Source: RGIG3513 sp045658985 (GTDB lineage Bacteria; Bacillota; Clostridia; Oscillospirales; Butyricicoccaceae). Taken from it: a stretch of DNA of 35,620 nt. Numbering within the stretch: position 1 is the first letter of the stretch; the number at the start of each line of letters is the position of its first letter. The stretch is from NCBI GenBank assembly GCA_045658985.1, contig JAZOWC010000048.1, positions 1 to 35,620 of the forward strand, given 5' to 3'. Of the stretch, positions 23,810 to 30,885 are shown piece after piece. The position numbers and the translations under genes were made by a program. A model generated the notes under the pieces. The model made no database searches. It was not told the origin of the DNA and saw only the letters and a program-made list of their open reading frames with translations.

Positions 23810-24304
23810 TTACACCATAAGCTGATAATTTTTGATGCTGAGCAGCCTGCCGTTTTTGACCCCCACGTTCTTTATCTCTCCGCAGAACTCAAAACCCAGT
23901 TTTTGATGCAGTGCGATGCTGCTTTGGTTGCCGCTTGTGATGACCGAGACAATGGTGACCGTCAAGCTGTCAGCGCGTGCCATATCTATGATATGTCTGC
24001 ACAGCCTTTCGCCCACGCCGCGGCCTCGGCTGAGGCTGTCCACGTACACCGACAGCTCCACAGTGCCCCGGTATGCCTGCATATCGCGGTAGCAGGACAG
24101 GCTGGCATATCCGATCACCTCTCCCTGCTCCTCGGCAACTATAAGGGGGTGATTCTGTATGTTGTGTTTTTTCAGCCACTGTAGCCGCTCGTCCTCGGTT
24201 TTTGGAGTGATGTCGAATGTGGCATCCGAGTGTAATACCTCGTGGTTATATATCCGTGTCAGAGCGGGCAGATCCTTTTCTTCGGCAATTCTGATAGAAA
24301 ACAT
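23810..24304 (-). CDS. GNAT-family N-acetyltransferase, phosphinothricin-acetyltransferase-like
   Basis: 164 residues of the PAT/YwnH subgroup, which acetylates small amines (phosphinothricin, methionine sulfoximine and similar) with acetyl-CoA. The N-terminal IRIAEEKDLPALTRIYNHEV with the following segment TFDITPKTEDERLQWL is typical of the subgroup. The pyrophosphate loop appears as RGRGVGERL, and SGNQSSIALHQKLGFEFCG is the usual C-terminal part. GAAAGGAAAT precedes the ATG. It is a single gene between the sigma pair and the divergent mgtC-like gene. The true substrate is unknown. Confidence 0.85.
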   Translation of the reverse strand: MFSIRIAEEKDLPALTRIYNHEVLHSDATFDITPKTEDERLQWLKKHNIQNHPLIVAEEQGEVIGYASLSCYRDMQAYRGTVELSVYVDSLSRGRGVGERLCRHIIDMARADSLTVTIVSVITSGNQSSIALHQKLGFEFCGEIKNVGVKNGRLLSIKNYQLMV

Positions 24305-24342
24305 AAATTATATTTCCTTTCAACGCAATCTTTCTTATGAGA

Positions 24343-24372
24343 ATTATGCATCTTTTTTATCGGCTTTGTCAA
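24343..24372 (-). promoter_or_regulatory. Probable sigma-A promoter of the GNAT gene
   Basis: Minus strand -35 TTGACA (24367-24372), 18 bases, -10 CATAAT (24343-24348). Confidence 0.55.
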
Positions 24373-24457
24373 CATCACCTTTTGCATGAGTGTCAATATG
24401 GGTGCAGGTTGGCATATATATATTTGTGAAAAAATACAAAAAATCCCAAAATTATCG

Positions 24458-24486
24458 TTGACTTTTTGTGCACGGGAGAGTACAAT
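24458..24486 (+). promoter_or_regulatory. Sigma-A promoter of the MgtC-family gene
   Basis: -35 TTGACT (24458-24463), 17 bases, -10 TACAAT (24481-24486), 32 bases before the ATG. Confidence 0.78.
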
Positions 24487-24518
24487 GTTGAAATATTATA
24501 TACAACGGAGGGGTTATT

Positions 24519-25262
24519 ATGGATACCGCCTATAATATATTGATGAACACGTCATCTTTTGAACTGTCATTTCTGGACGTGGCTCTGCGGTTTCTGTGCG
24601 CCATGCTGGTAGGTCTCGTCATCGGTACCGAGCGTGAGTACACCAACCGTCCTGCGGGTATGCGTACCCATATACTGGTCGCACTCGGCGCCTGCTCGGT
24701 GATGGTGGTGGGACAGATGCTGTTTGCCCATTATTCGGCATTCGGTGCCAATCCCGACCCTGCCCGTCTCAGCGCTCAGGTCATCACCGGCGTGGGCTTT
24801 TTGGGCGCGGGTACAATCATGCGTGAAGGCACCAGCGTCAAAGGCCTCACCACCGCCGCCAGCCTCTGGTCGGTGGCCTGTCTGGGCATAGCCGCAGGCG
24901 CCGGCTACTATTATGTGGCGCTGGTGGGAATGGTACTTATCTTTATCACCCTGACCCTGCTTGAAGTAGTGCAGAACAAGCTGGTTGGCGCTCACGGCGA
25001 CCGCTGCTCCTACTGTCTGGAGACCAACGACGTGACGGTCGGCCTGCGCGTGCTCCACGACTGTGCCAAAGAATGCCGCGTGGAGATCGGCGAGCTGCTT
25101 GCCGAAAAAAACGACGACGGTGTGTTCTCCATCACCTTCCACGCCGAACTGGGCGGAGCAAGAGGGGTCAAACGCCGCCAGATGCTGTTTGAAAAATTGG
25201 CCGCCCACAGCGGAATAGTCTCGGTGTATCAGAAGTGTGACCTGAGCACTCCCCACAAATAA
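24519..25262 (+). CDS. MgtC/SapB family membrane protein
   Basis: 247 residues. About five membrane helices (about 18-155) contain the family signatures GTEREYTNRPAGMRTHILVALG and GVGFLGAGTIMREG...KGLTTAASLW, followed by a cytoplasmic ACT-like C-terminal domain (about 165-245). MgtC proteins are linked to growth at low magnesium and to membrane potential or ATP-synthase control; the environmental members like this one are less understood. CGGAGGGG precedes the ATG. A monocistronic gene with its own promoter and terminator. No magnesium riboswitch is seen in the short leader. Confidence 0.92.
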   Translation: MDTAYNILMNTSSFELSFLDVALRFLCAMLVGLVIGTEREYTNRPAGMRTHILVALGACSVMVVGQMLFAHYSAFGANPDPARLSAQVITGVGFLGAGTIMREGTSVKGLTTAASLWSVACLGIAAGAGYYYVALVGMVLIFITLTLLEVVQNKLVGAHGDRCSYCLETNDVTVGLRVLHDCAKECRVEIGELLAEKNDDGVFSITFHAELGGARGVKRRQMLFEKLAAHSGIVSVYQKCDLSTPHK

Positions 25263-25276
25263 CCCATATATTGATG

Positions 25277-25315
25277 ATCCCGCCGCAGTCTCAATGGCCG
25301 CGGCGGGATTTTTAT
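25277..25315 (+). terminator. Terminator of the MgtC-family gene
   Basis: A 10-bp stem ATCCCGCCGC / GCGGCGGGAT (25277-25286, 25300-25309) followed by TTTTATTT. On the minus strand there is no T-run, so it serves mainly the plus strand. Confidence 0.88.
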
Positions 25316-25329
25316 TTCGGTTGTTTGGG

Positions 25330-26019
25330 TTACAGGTCTATACGCTCCATGCGGTAGAGCGAGCCTTCTTTTTTGGCGCGGAGGACAAAGTTGAACACAT
25401 CGGGCTTGCAGCAGAGGTGAAAATCCGCCTCGGGGAATATATGCTGTCTGTCTTTGTCAAAAAACTTTGCACCGCTTGTGTACCGCAGATCAAACATACG
25501 TCCCTGCAGATCGATAGTGCCGCGCTCAAGCAGGCTTTTGATGTACTCGGCGCAGAGGGTGTCCTCCTGAGTGGGTTCTTTGCCGCCCAGTCCCATGCAC
25601 ACCAGCGACACTTGCTCGTAGCCGCCGCGGCGGATGTACTCGGCAACAGCCTTGGCGTTGCACAGACTGCCGGTGATTATCTCGTCGGCATTGACGGCGT
25701 TGTCTACCCCCTGAGTGCCTGCAGAGGTGGTGTGGACTACCGTTTTGCCGCCAAAGTCCACCTGCTGCACCTCGCTGGGTGAGTTGCCGTAGTCAAATCC
25801 GGGCAGCTTGATCCCCTCGCGCTCGCCGATGAGCAGGCAGGAGGGGTCTTTTTCCTTGCAGGCGTATGCCAGCTCCTTGCTGCCAACGGCATAGATCTGC
25901 TGTGCCCCGTTGTTGGCCATATAGCATTCCACGGTAAAGGCGCGGAACACGTCAATGATCACGGCAAGTCCTCTTGCCTGCCGTGCGCCCTCTATAAGCT
26001 GTAAAATCTGTATATTCAT
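25330..26019 (-). CDS. comB: ComB-family 2-phosphosulfolactate phosphatase
   Basis: 229 residues. The family removes phosphate from (R)-2-phospho-3-sulfolactate with Mg2+. Recognisable segments are VIIDVFRAFTVE, IGEREGIKLPGFDYGNSPSE, VVHTTSAGTQG, LVCMGLGGKEPTQEDTLCAEY and a conserved C-terminus. The reaction belongs to coenzyme M synthesis in methanogens. In Bacillus a ComB homologue (YitC) sits with a ComA homologue, and sulfolactate is a spore component, so a role in sporulation is possible here too. No comA is visible in this window. It starts 12 bases after the GH20 gene, as the last gene of the amidase-YitT-GH20-comB cluster. Confidence 0.85.
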   Translation of the reverse strand: MNIQILQLIEGARQARGLAVIIDVFRAFTVECYMANNGAQQIYAVGSKELAYACKEKDPSCLLIGEREGIKLPGFDYGNSPSEVQQVDFGGKTVVHTTSAGTQGVDNAVNADEIITGSLCNAKAVAEYIRRGGYEQVSLVCMGLGGKEPTQEDTLCAEYIKSLLERGTIDLQGRMFDLRYTSGAKFFDKDRQHIFPEADFHLCCKPDVFNFVLRAKKEGSLYRMERIDL

Positions 26020-26031
26020 AGCATCAGCGCC

Positions 26032-27618
26032 TCAGTTTCCGTAGGTGAATTGGTTGGGCGAGCTTATTCTGTGCCAGTGCGCGCCGCCGTTGGGAGCGGG
26101 CAGATCGGGCTCGAGCAGCTCGGGGATTGACTCGACCTCGCCGCTGATAAACTGCTCGAGGCGGGTCTTGCAGCTGACGATGCGCTGCATAAGTCCGCCT
26201 ATGCGGATATCAAACACGTCAAGTCCGTGAGGCTTGTTTTCCTGCATCCACGCCACGTGATACGCATCATAAAAATCGCTGAGCCCCATCAGGACCTTTT
26301 CACAGTCGCGGATGGCCTCTGCGAGTGCAGCAATGTCACACTCCTGATATGCCCGCTTGATGCGCACGCTCAGATCGCATTTGAGCTCAAGCACCTTTGA
26401 GAGACACTCGTAGCTGTCAAACAGATACTCAAACTCACCCTTGTGGGGGGCGTTGTGCAGCTTGTCCGTAAGCGCGCTGTAATACTCGCGGTCGGTGTCC
26501 GAACACAGATAATTGCGTGTGCCGAGCAGCAGATCGTTGTACAAAAAGCACTTGCCGAAATATGCTTTGGGATCGATCTGCGCCTTGTCTATCTCGTCAA
26601 AGAGCATAAAGCTGTCGTAGTCTGCTCCCACCGCCTGCTCGAATCGGGCTTTGATCTCGCCCTCGTCGTTGATGCCCTCCAACGCGGCAGAAGCCTGCTG
26701 CAGCGTGGGCAGTATGCTGTAGCGGGAGCATTCGGTGCTGTCGTCGCCCCATACGGTCATAAGCACACCGTCCACGCCCTCGTCGCGGCAGGCGCGCAGA
26801 GCGGCACGGGTGGCCTCGATGCTGTAGCAGTTGCGGGGGGCAAAGCTCTTCCACGTCCACGCACCGCCCGCAAAGACCACCTTGCGGCCAAACAGCTTGT
26901 TGGTGCGTATCATACGCACGTATCGGTCATAATCGGTGCTGTAGTAGTCCCAGTATACCAGAGTGATGTTCTCGGGCAGCTGAGCCTTCTGCAGTATGGC
27001 CTCGGTGTCCACGTCTGCATACTGGTTGTTGGTGTTGAGTGCCAGCTTGCAGAACATATCGCTCCATATCATAGGCTCAAAGCCGTATTTGTCGGTGATC
27101 TCGCAGATACGGTGCAGATGGTCGTTAATCACGTTGAATCGGTCGGAGAATCCGTGCTTTTTGAGATATTTGCCCAGACCCACAAAGTAGGCCTCGTCCA
27201 TACCGATGTGTATTTTGCGCGAGCGGAAGCTCTGCGCGCAGGACTCTATCATGCTCTCGATCAGCTTATAGGTCTTTTCCTCGCCCGCAAGCAGAATCTC
27301 GTCGCAGTCGCGGATGTCCTCGTACTCTGTGTACCACTTGAACATATTCTCCAGATGTGCCAGAGTCTGTATGCAGGGCACAAGCTCCACACCTATGCCT
27401 GCGCAGTAGGCGTCTATCTCACGCAGCTCCTGCTGGCTGAATCTGCCGCGCAGATGCCCGAAATAAGGCTGGGAGGGTATCTCGTATGTATCCTCGGTGT
27501 AGAGCATCAGGGTGTTGTACCCCATTTTTGCGATTATGTTTGCGTAGTTTTTGACGCCCTGTACGCTCATAACGGCGTTGCGGGAGCAGTCAAGCATTAC
27601 GCCGAGCATCTTATCCAT
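26032..27618 (-). CDS. GH20-type beta-N-acetylhexosaminidase
   Basis: 528 residues, no signal peptide, so probably cytoplasmic. The TIM-barrel shows NYANIIAKMGYNTLMLYTED near the N-terminus and the diagnostic catalytic pair Asp141-Glu142 in HIGMDEA, where Asp positions the substrate acetamido group and Glu is the acid. Later barrel strands include PMIWSDMFC, VYWDYYSTDY and VFAGGAWTWKSFAP, followed by a helical C-terminal part. It likely releases terminal GlcNAc or GalNAc from imported glycans or peptidoglycan fragments. Its neighbours, a lipoprotein amidase and a YitT membrane protein, are compatible with cell-wall recycling. Its start overlaps the YitT gene by eight bases. Confidence 0.87.
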   Translation of the reverse strand: MDKMLGVMLDCSRNAVMSVQGVKNYANIIAKMGYNTLMLYTEDTYEIPSQPYFGHLRGRFSQQELREIDAYCAGIGVELVPCIQTLAHLENMFKWYTEYEDIRDCDEILLAGEEKTYKLIESMIESCAQSFRSRKIHIGMDEAYFVGLGKYLKKHGFSDRFNVINDHLHRICEITDKYGFEPMIWSDMFCKLALNTNNQYADVDTEAILQKAQLPENITLVYWDYYSTDYDRYVRMIRTNKLFGRKVVFAGGAWTWKSFAPRNCYSIEATRAALRACRDEGVDGVLMTVWGDDSTECSRYSILPTLQQASAALEGINDEGEIKARFEQAVGADYDSFMLFDEIDKAQIDPKAYFGKCFLYNDLLLGTRNYLCSDTDREYYSALTDKLHNAPHKGEFEYLFDSYECLSKVLELKCDLSVRIKRAYQECDIAALAEAIRDCEKVLMGLSDFYDAYHVAWMQENKPHGLDVFDIRIGGLMQRIVSCKTRLEQFISGEVESIPELLEPDLPAPNGGAHWHRISSPNQFTYGN

Positions 27619-28237
27619 TGTGCGTATACTCCTTTTCTTTCTTTTTTATGCCAATGCGCTGAATAAATCCGATTATCTGCCCCGAGATCACCACCGTGAT
27701 CACCGAATACATCAGTCGGCTCAGGGGAATGTAGGTTGCCGAAAGCGCAAGCACCACGGTATCGGTGATGAGATATGCCCACTGGATCTTGAGTCCCGTC
27801 AGGTGTGAGATGCACATTGCCAGCGCGTCGTCGCCGCAGATGGCGGCCCCTGCGCGGATGCATATTCCCGTACCTACGCCCACGAACACCGCACCCAAAA
27901 CTGCGGCGAGCAGGGGATGGTCGGCAAGCTGAGGCCACAGCCTGTCATATTGCTCAAATATGCGGTAGGACACCGAAAAGCTCCCGATAGCAAATGCCGA
28001 GCAGAGTATAAAATCTTTGCCCAGCAGCCTGAGTCCGAGCAGGTAGCAGACGGCCGTCACCACAAAGTTGGTGACCGACGGCGAGATGGACAGCCAGTGC
28101 TCCAGCAGAAGATTAAGCCCCAGCACGCCGCCCTCGGTGACCTGCGACAGCGAGTGCACCTGATAGAGCCCGAATGCCACAAATGCGCCGCACAGCACGG
28201 CGGTGATGTATCTTGCGGGTTTGCTGTTTTTTAACAT
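27611..28237 (-). CDS. YitT-family integral membrane protein
   Basis: About 208 residues with five to six hydrophobic helices. Recognisable family features are a first helix followed by SQVTEGGVLGLNLLLEHW, the motif GVGTGICIRAGAAICGDDALAMCIS (partly GGTDI-like in relatives), and a short basic tail. ATG 28237 is preferred; the upstream TTG (28267) overlaps the amidase and has no ribosome site, and the site at 28237 is itself weak (AAAGGAC, 12 bases away). It is translated between the amidase and GH20 genes. Transport substrate is unknown. Confidence 0.75.
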   Translation of the reverse strand: MLKNSKPARYITAVLCGAFVAFGLYQVHSLSQVTEGGVLGLNLLLEHWLSISPSVTNFVVTAVCYLLGLRLLGKDFILCSAFAIGSFSVSYRIFEQYDRLWPQLADHPLLAAVLGAVFVGVGTGICIRAGAAICGDDALAMCISHLTGLKIQWAYLITDTVVLALSATYIPLSRLMYSVITVVISGQIIGFIQRIGIKKKEKEYTHNG

Positions 28238-28247
28238 TTTAGATTCG

Positions 28248-29399
28248 TCAGTCCTTTGCTGCTTCAAAATACCGATCCATGCCTTCGGCTATGCCCTCTG
28301 CCGCCGCGGCATGGAACTCCTCCGTTGCCATCAGTCTGTCCTCGTCGGGGTTGGACATATATCCAAGCTCGATTATGGTGGCGGGCACACGGGTCCAGTT
28401 GATGCCCGTCATGGTGTCGGTCTCCCAGTTGCCGTCGTTTTCTATTCCGGAGCTCAGGCAATAATGCTTGAGCACCGTCTCGCTGAGCAGGCGGCTTTGG
28501 GCATACAGATCGCCGCACCAGGGGTTGGAGATAGTCTGGAATATTGCGATGGCGCCCTTTGTGTCAGGGTTACTGGAGCCGTTGGCATGTACGCGGATGA
28601 ATGCATCCGCGCCGTAATCGTTGGCCATAACGGCCCTCTCGGCGTTGCTGATGCGGGCATCGTTACTCTCGCGGATCATGACCACCGTGTAGCCGCGCTC
28701 AATAAGCTCATCTCTCAAAAACAGGGAGACCGCCAGATTGAGCTTGTACTCCTCAATACCCGTGGCAACCCCCTGAGTGCCCGAGGCCACCTTGGCCTTC
28801 ATTATATCCGAACCGGGGGCGTTGGGTTCTTTTTCGCTCATGCCCTTGTTTTGATGACCGGGGTCGATGACCACCGTCTTGTTATTGCCGGGATAAAAGC
28901 TGCCGCCCAACTGCGCCTGCTTATCTATAGCCGCGGCAGGCTTTTGGTCGGTGATGCATTCGGCGGGCGCGAGATAAAGCTCGCCGCTGCGCAGAATAAC
29001 AGCGTAGGAGTCAACCTTGCCCACCGTGATCAGGCTCACACCGGAATCGATAGGGGCGGTCTCACCGTCTGTGCTTATCAGCTGAGCGCCGCCGAGGGTG
29101 AATACGATAGTTTTGTTTGACCGGTCAAACCCCGAAATATCGGGATAAACCGGCGCACTCGGTGTGGGAGGCTCAGGCTCAACGGGAGGAGCGGGAGGCT
29201 GAGGATCGGCGGGAGTAGGATCAACCGGAGTAGGATCAACCGGAGTAGGATCAATCGGCGCGGGATCGACCGGCGCGGGATCAACGGGTACCGGGGGAGT
29301 GGGAGGGGTGTCGGGCGCCACGGGAGCGGGCGGGGTGTCTGCGCGGCCGCAGCCGCAGAGCAGGCAGAGCATACATAATATAATAAACAGTCTTTTCAA
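28248..29399 (-). CDS. N-acetylmuramoyl-L-alanine amidase (Amidase_3), lipoprotein
   Basis: 383 residues. A lipoprotein signal peptide ends in the lipobox LCGC (Cys17). A long Pro-rich spacer (about 22-85) contains pentapeptide repeats of the form DPTPV. A small beta domain (about 95-165) precedes the zinc amidase domain (about 170-380). The catalytic set is His in VVIDPGHQNKG, Glu in GIEEYKLNLAVS, His in FIRVHANG and Glu in TIIELGYMSN. It cleaves the amide between MurNAc and L-Ala in peptidoglycan at the outer face of the membrane. The start is TTG with AAGAGGTG six bases upstream. First gene of the amidase-YitT-GH20-comB cluster. Confidence 0.92.
   Translation of the reverse strand: MKRLFIILCMLCLLCGCGRADTPPAPVAPDTPPTPPVPVDPAPVDPAPIDPTPVDPTPVDPTPADPQPPAPPVEPEPPTPSAPVYPDISGFDRSNKTIVFTLGGAQLISTDGETAPIDSGVSLITVGKVDSYAVILRSGELYLAPAECITDQKPAAAIDKQAQLGGSFYPGNNKTVVIDPGHQNKGMSEKEPNAPGSDIMKAKVASGTQGVATGIEEYKLNLAVSLFLRDELIERGYTVVMIRESNDARISNAERAVMANDYGADAFIRVHANGSSNPDTKGAIAIFQTISNPWCGDLYAQSRLLSETVLKHYCLSSGIENDGNWETDTMTGINWTRVPATIIELGYMSNPDEDRLMATEEFHAAAAEGIAEGMDRYFEAAKD
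29214..29288. repeat. Five tandem 15-bp units inside the amidase gene
   Basis: Units begin at 29214, 29229, 29244, 29259 and 29274. The first two are identical and the rest differ by a few bases. They encode the Pro/Asp pentapeptide spacer of the lipoprotein amidase, so copy number can vary without breaking the frame. Confidence 0.85.
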
Positions 29400-29433
29400 A
29401 ACAGCACCTCTTACGGAGAATTATTGCATTCTT

Positions 29434-29462
29434 AATATAGCACTTTGCATGGTCAAAGTAAA
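29434..29462 (-). promoter_or_regulatory. Probable sigma-A promoter of the amidase operon
   Basis: Minus strand -35 TTTACT (29457-29462), 17 bases, -10 TATATT (29434-29439). Confidence 0.5.
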
Positions 29463-29486
29463 GCAAAGATAAGCACAAAAAATTGT

Positions 29487-29521
29487 AAAAAAAGTCCATC
29501 CGCACAATCGGCGGACGGACC
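29487..29521 (-). terminator. Terminator of the esterase gene
   Basis: A 10-bp stem (29511-29520 with 29494-29503; GTCCGTCCGC / GCGGATGGAC) followed on the minus strand by seven T. Confidence 0.92.
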
Positions 29522-29527
29522 TTTTGC

Positions 29528-30307
29528 TTATTCTCCAAACATAAATCTGAGCACGTCGTGGATGTGCTCGTCCCACCATGGCCAGCTGTGGTCGCCGGGG
29601 CCTTCTTCGCACACGTGCTCAAAGCCCAGCTCTGCCAGATGGTCGTGGAAGCGGCGGTTGACCTTGATGAGCTCATCGTCCACACCGCACCATTGATAAT
29701 ATCTGGGCAGATCTTTGCCAGAGCGGATGGCTTTTTCGGCCAGCGCGAATACGTCATGGTGAGTGCCTGCCAGCTCCTCGCCCGACTGCAGATTGTAGTC
29801 GAACACCCTGCGCCACTCGGGGATGTTGATGCTCCTGCCGCGTCGGGTAATGTCCAGCGAGCCGGAGAGGGAGGCAAAAGCCGCATAATTCTCGGGATAG
29901 GTGAGAGCCGCCTTGACAGCGCCGTAGCCGCCCATACTGAGACCTGCGATATAGTTGTCCTCACGCTTGTCGCTCATGCCCCTGAAATAACTGCGGAGCA
30001 TCTCGGGCAGCTCCTTTGTGATGTATGTGAAGTATTTGACCTCATCGCAGGTGTCGGTGTACCAGCTGCGGTGGACGTTGGGCATAACCACGGCGATACG
30101 GTACTTTTTGACGTATGCCTCGATAGCCGTCTCGCGGAGCCAGCTGTTGTGATCGCCGTTGAGGCCGTGGAGCAGCCACAGAGTCTTGTAGGTTGCCTCG
30201 GGCTGACCTATGGGCAGCACGCCTTTGGGATTTTCGGGCAGGATTATGTTGACCTCCGAAGCGCTGCCCAGCGCCGCAGAGTACAGATGCATATGCAAAA
30301 GAGCCAT
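29528..30307 (-). CDS. Esterase D/EstA-like alpha/beta hydrolase
   Basis: 259 residues of the esterase family (PF00756 type), cytoplasmic by lack of a signal peptide. Features are the oxyanion region LWLLHGLNGDHNSWLR, the nucleophile Ser in the elbow GLSMGGYGA, an acidic residue near CGVDDELI, and the catalytic His in GPGDHSWPWWDEHI close to the end. Relatives are acetyl or feruloyl esterases, tributyrin esterases and S-formylglutathione hydrolases; the exact substrate is not decidable. AGGAGG precedes the ATG. A monocistronic gene with its own promoter and terminator, next to glycan-acting enzymes, so de-esterification of glycans is plausible. Confidence 0.87.
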   Translation of the reverse strand: MALLHMHLYSAALGSASEVNIILPENPKGVLPIGQPEATYKTLWLLHGLNGDHNSWLRETAIEAYVKKYRIAVVMPNVHRSWYTDTCDEVKYFTYITKELPEMLRSYFRGMSDKREDNYIAGLSMGGYGAVKAALTYPENYAAFASLSGSLDITRRGRSINIPEWRRVFDYNLQSGEELAGTHHDVFALAEKAIRSGKDLPRYYQWCGVDDELIKVNRRFHDHLAELGFEHVCEEGPGDHSWPWWDEHIHDVLRFMFGE

Positions 30308-30336
30308 AGAAATAACCTCCTGATTTTGTCATACCG

Positions 30337-30365
30337 ATTATACACCCGCGCTCACAGTTTTTCAA
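30337..30365 (-). promoter_or_regulatory. Sigma-A promoter of the esterase gene
   Basis: Minus strand -35 TTGAAA (30360-30365), 17 bases, -10 TATAAT (30337-30342). Confidence 0.8.
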
Positions 30366-30390
30366 GTCGACTGCCCCGTGCAGGCACCCC

Positions 30391-30423
30391 AAAAAACAAA
30401 AAAGCATCCCGCCCGCGGGATGC
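30391..30423 (-). terminator. Second terminator downstream of the non-coding RNA
   Basis: A 9-bp stem GCATCCCGC / GCGGGATGC (30404-30412, 30415-30423), followed on the minus strand by TTTTTTGTTTTTT. With the hairpin at 30449-30492 it isolates the RNA from the esterase promoter. Confidence 0.85.
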
Positions 30424-30440
30424 GCACTCAACAAAACTGC

Positions 30441-30492
30441 AAAAAAATAAATGACCCTTGACCGGCAGGTTTGGCACAGTCAAGGGTCATTT
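30441..30492 (-). terminator. Terminator at the 3' end of the non-coding RNA
   Basis: A perfect 14-bp stem (30479-30492 with 30449-30462), 16-base loop, followed on the minus strand by ATTTTTTT. On the plus strand a shorter T-run (TTTTTC) follows the same hairpin. Confidence 0.88.
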
Positions 30493-30516
30493 TTCTGAAA
30501 TATTGGGATCTCTCAT
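30487..30516 (-). CDS. Possible 9-codon mini-ORF at the 3' end of the non-coding RNA
   Basis: ATG at 30514-30516 with GAGAGG six bases upstream, nine codons (MRDPNISEK) and TGA inside the first arm of the RNA terminator. It could be chance; spacing and ribosome site are good, codon content shows no bias. Confidence 0.3.
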   Translation of the reverse strand: MRDPNISEK

Positions 30517-30710
30517 GATTAACCTCTCTTTCTGCTGTATTGGACTCGGCCCGATGTTTTCGGAATTGCTTCCGCCTTCAATTCCCGTGAGTTGTTACCC
30601 TGAAAATCTATGTTATCGGAAGATATTTTTTTGAGCCTTGAGTCCCTTCGGCTCTGTTTTTCAGAACCGGGTGGCTTTTAGTACATTGGTCTCACCCTTT
30701 CTGTGTCTAT

Positions 30711-30739
30711 ATAGTAGCACAGATTTCGGGATTTTGCAA
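30711..30739 (-). promoter_or_regulatory. Sigma-A promoter of the non-coding RNA
   Basis: Minus strand -35 TTGCAA (30734-30739), 17 bases, -10 TACTAT (30711-30716) preceded by TGC (extended -10). Expected start near 30704. Confidence 0.8.
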
Positions 30740-30814
30740 TATGTGAACTTTCACAAGCTTTTAAAAGCCTTTTTGTGCAAAAAGTAGAAATTATCCGAAC
30801 CATCCCAAAAATCA

Positions 30815-30843
30815 TTGACTTGGCATTTCTGCTGTGCTATACT
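30815..30843 (+). promoter_or_regulatory. Strong promoter-like sequence opposite the DUF4091 gene end
   Basis: -35 TTGACT (30815-30820), 17 bases, -10 TATACT (30838-30843) on the plus strand. No plus-strand gene follows; the expected start lies next to the hairpin at 30851-30876. Confidence 0.6.
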
Positions 30844-30850
30844 ATAAGTG

Positions 30851-30885
30851 TTGGGGCGTTCATCAGAACGCCCCAATTCTTTTAT
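30851..30885 (+). terminator. Hairpin with T-rich tail directly after the 30815 promoter
   Basis: A 10-bp perfect stem TTGGGGCGTT / AACGCCCCAA (30851-30860, 30867-30876), followed on the plus strand by TTCTTTTATTTT. On the minus strand, after the DUF4091 stop, there is no T-run, so its orientation favours the plus strand. Confidence 0.6.

Larger units (their letters stand above)
30441..30704 (-). ncRNA. Structured non-coding RNA of about 264 nt, class not identified
   Basis: A gene-free stretch with its own consensus promoter (30711-30739), a series of helices and a strong terminator. Helices on the minus strand: GGGTG/CACCC (30693-30697 with 30669-30673); GGTTCTG/CAGAGCC around an A5 loop (30662-30668 with 30650-30656); a long-range helix GGACTC/GAGTCC continued by GGCTC/GGGCC (30640-30645 with 30542-30547, 30633-30637 with 30548-30552); GGAATTG/CAATTCC (30579-30585 with 30562-30568). 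The ten-base loop of the last helix holds CGGAAG (30569-30574), which pairs perfectly with CTTCCG at 30617-30622, giving a pseudoknot. Conserved-looking single-stranded segments such as GAGACCAATGTACTAAAA lie between helices. It is not recognisable as tmRNA, RNase P RNA, SRP RNA or a common riboswitch. The raiA-motif class of large clostridial RNAs is a candidate I cannot confirm. Confidence 0.72.

Noticed and set aside
30441..30704. tmRNA, RNase P RNA or SRP RNA as identity of the structured RNA
   Set aside because: It lacks the GAGGAAAGTC core of RNase P, a tRNA-like 3' end or Ala-Ala tag ORF as in tmRNA, and the SRP tetraloop helix.
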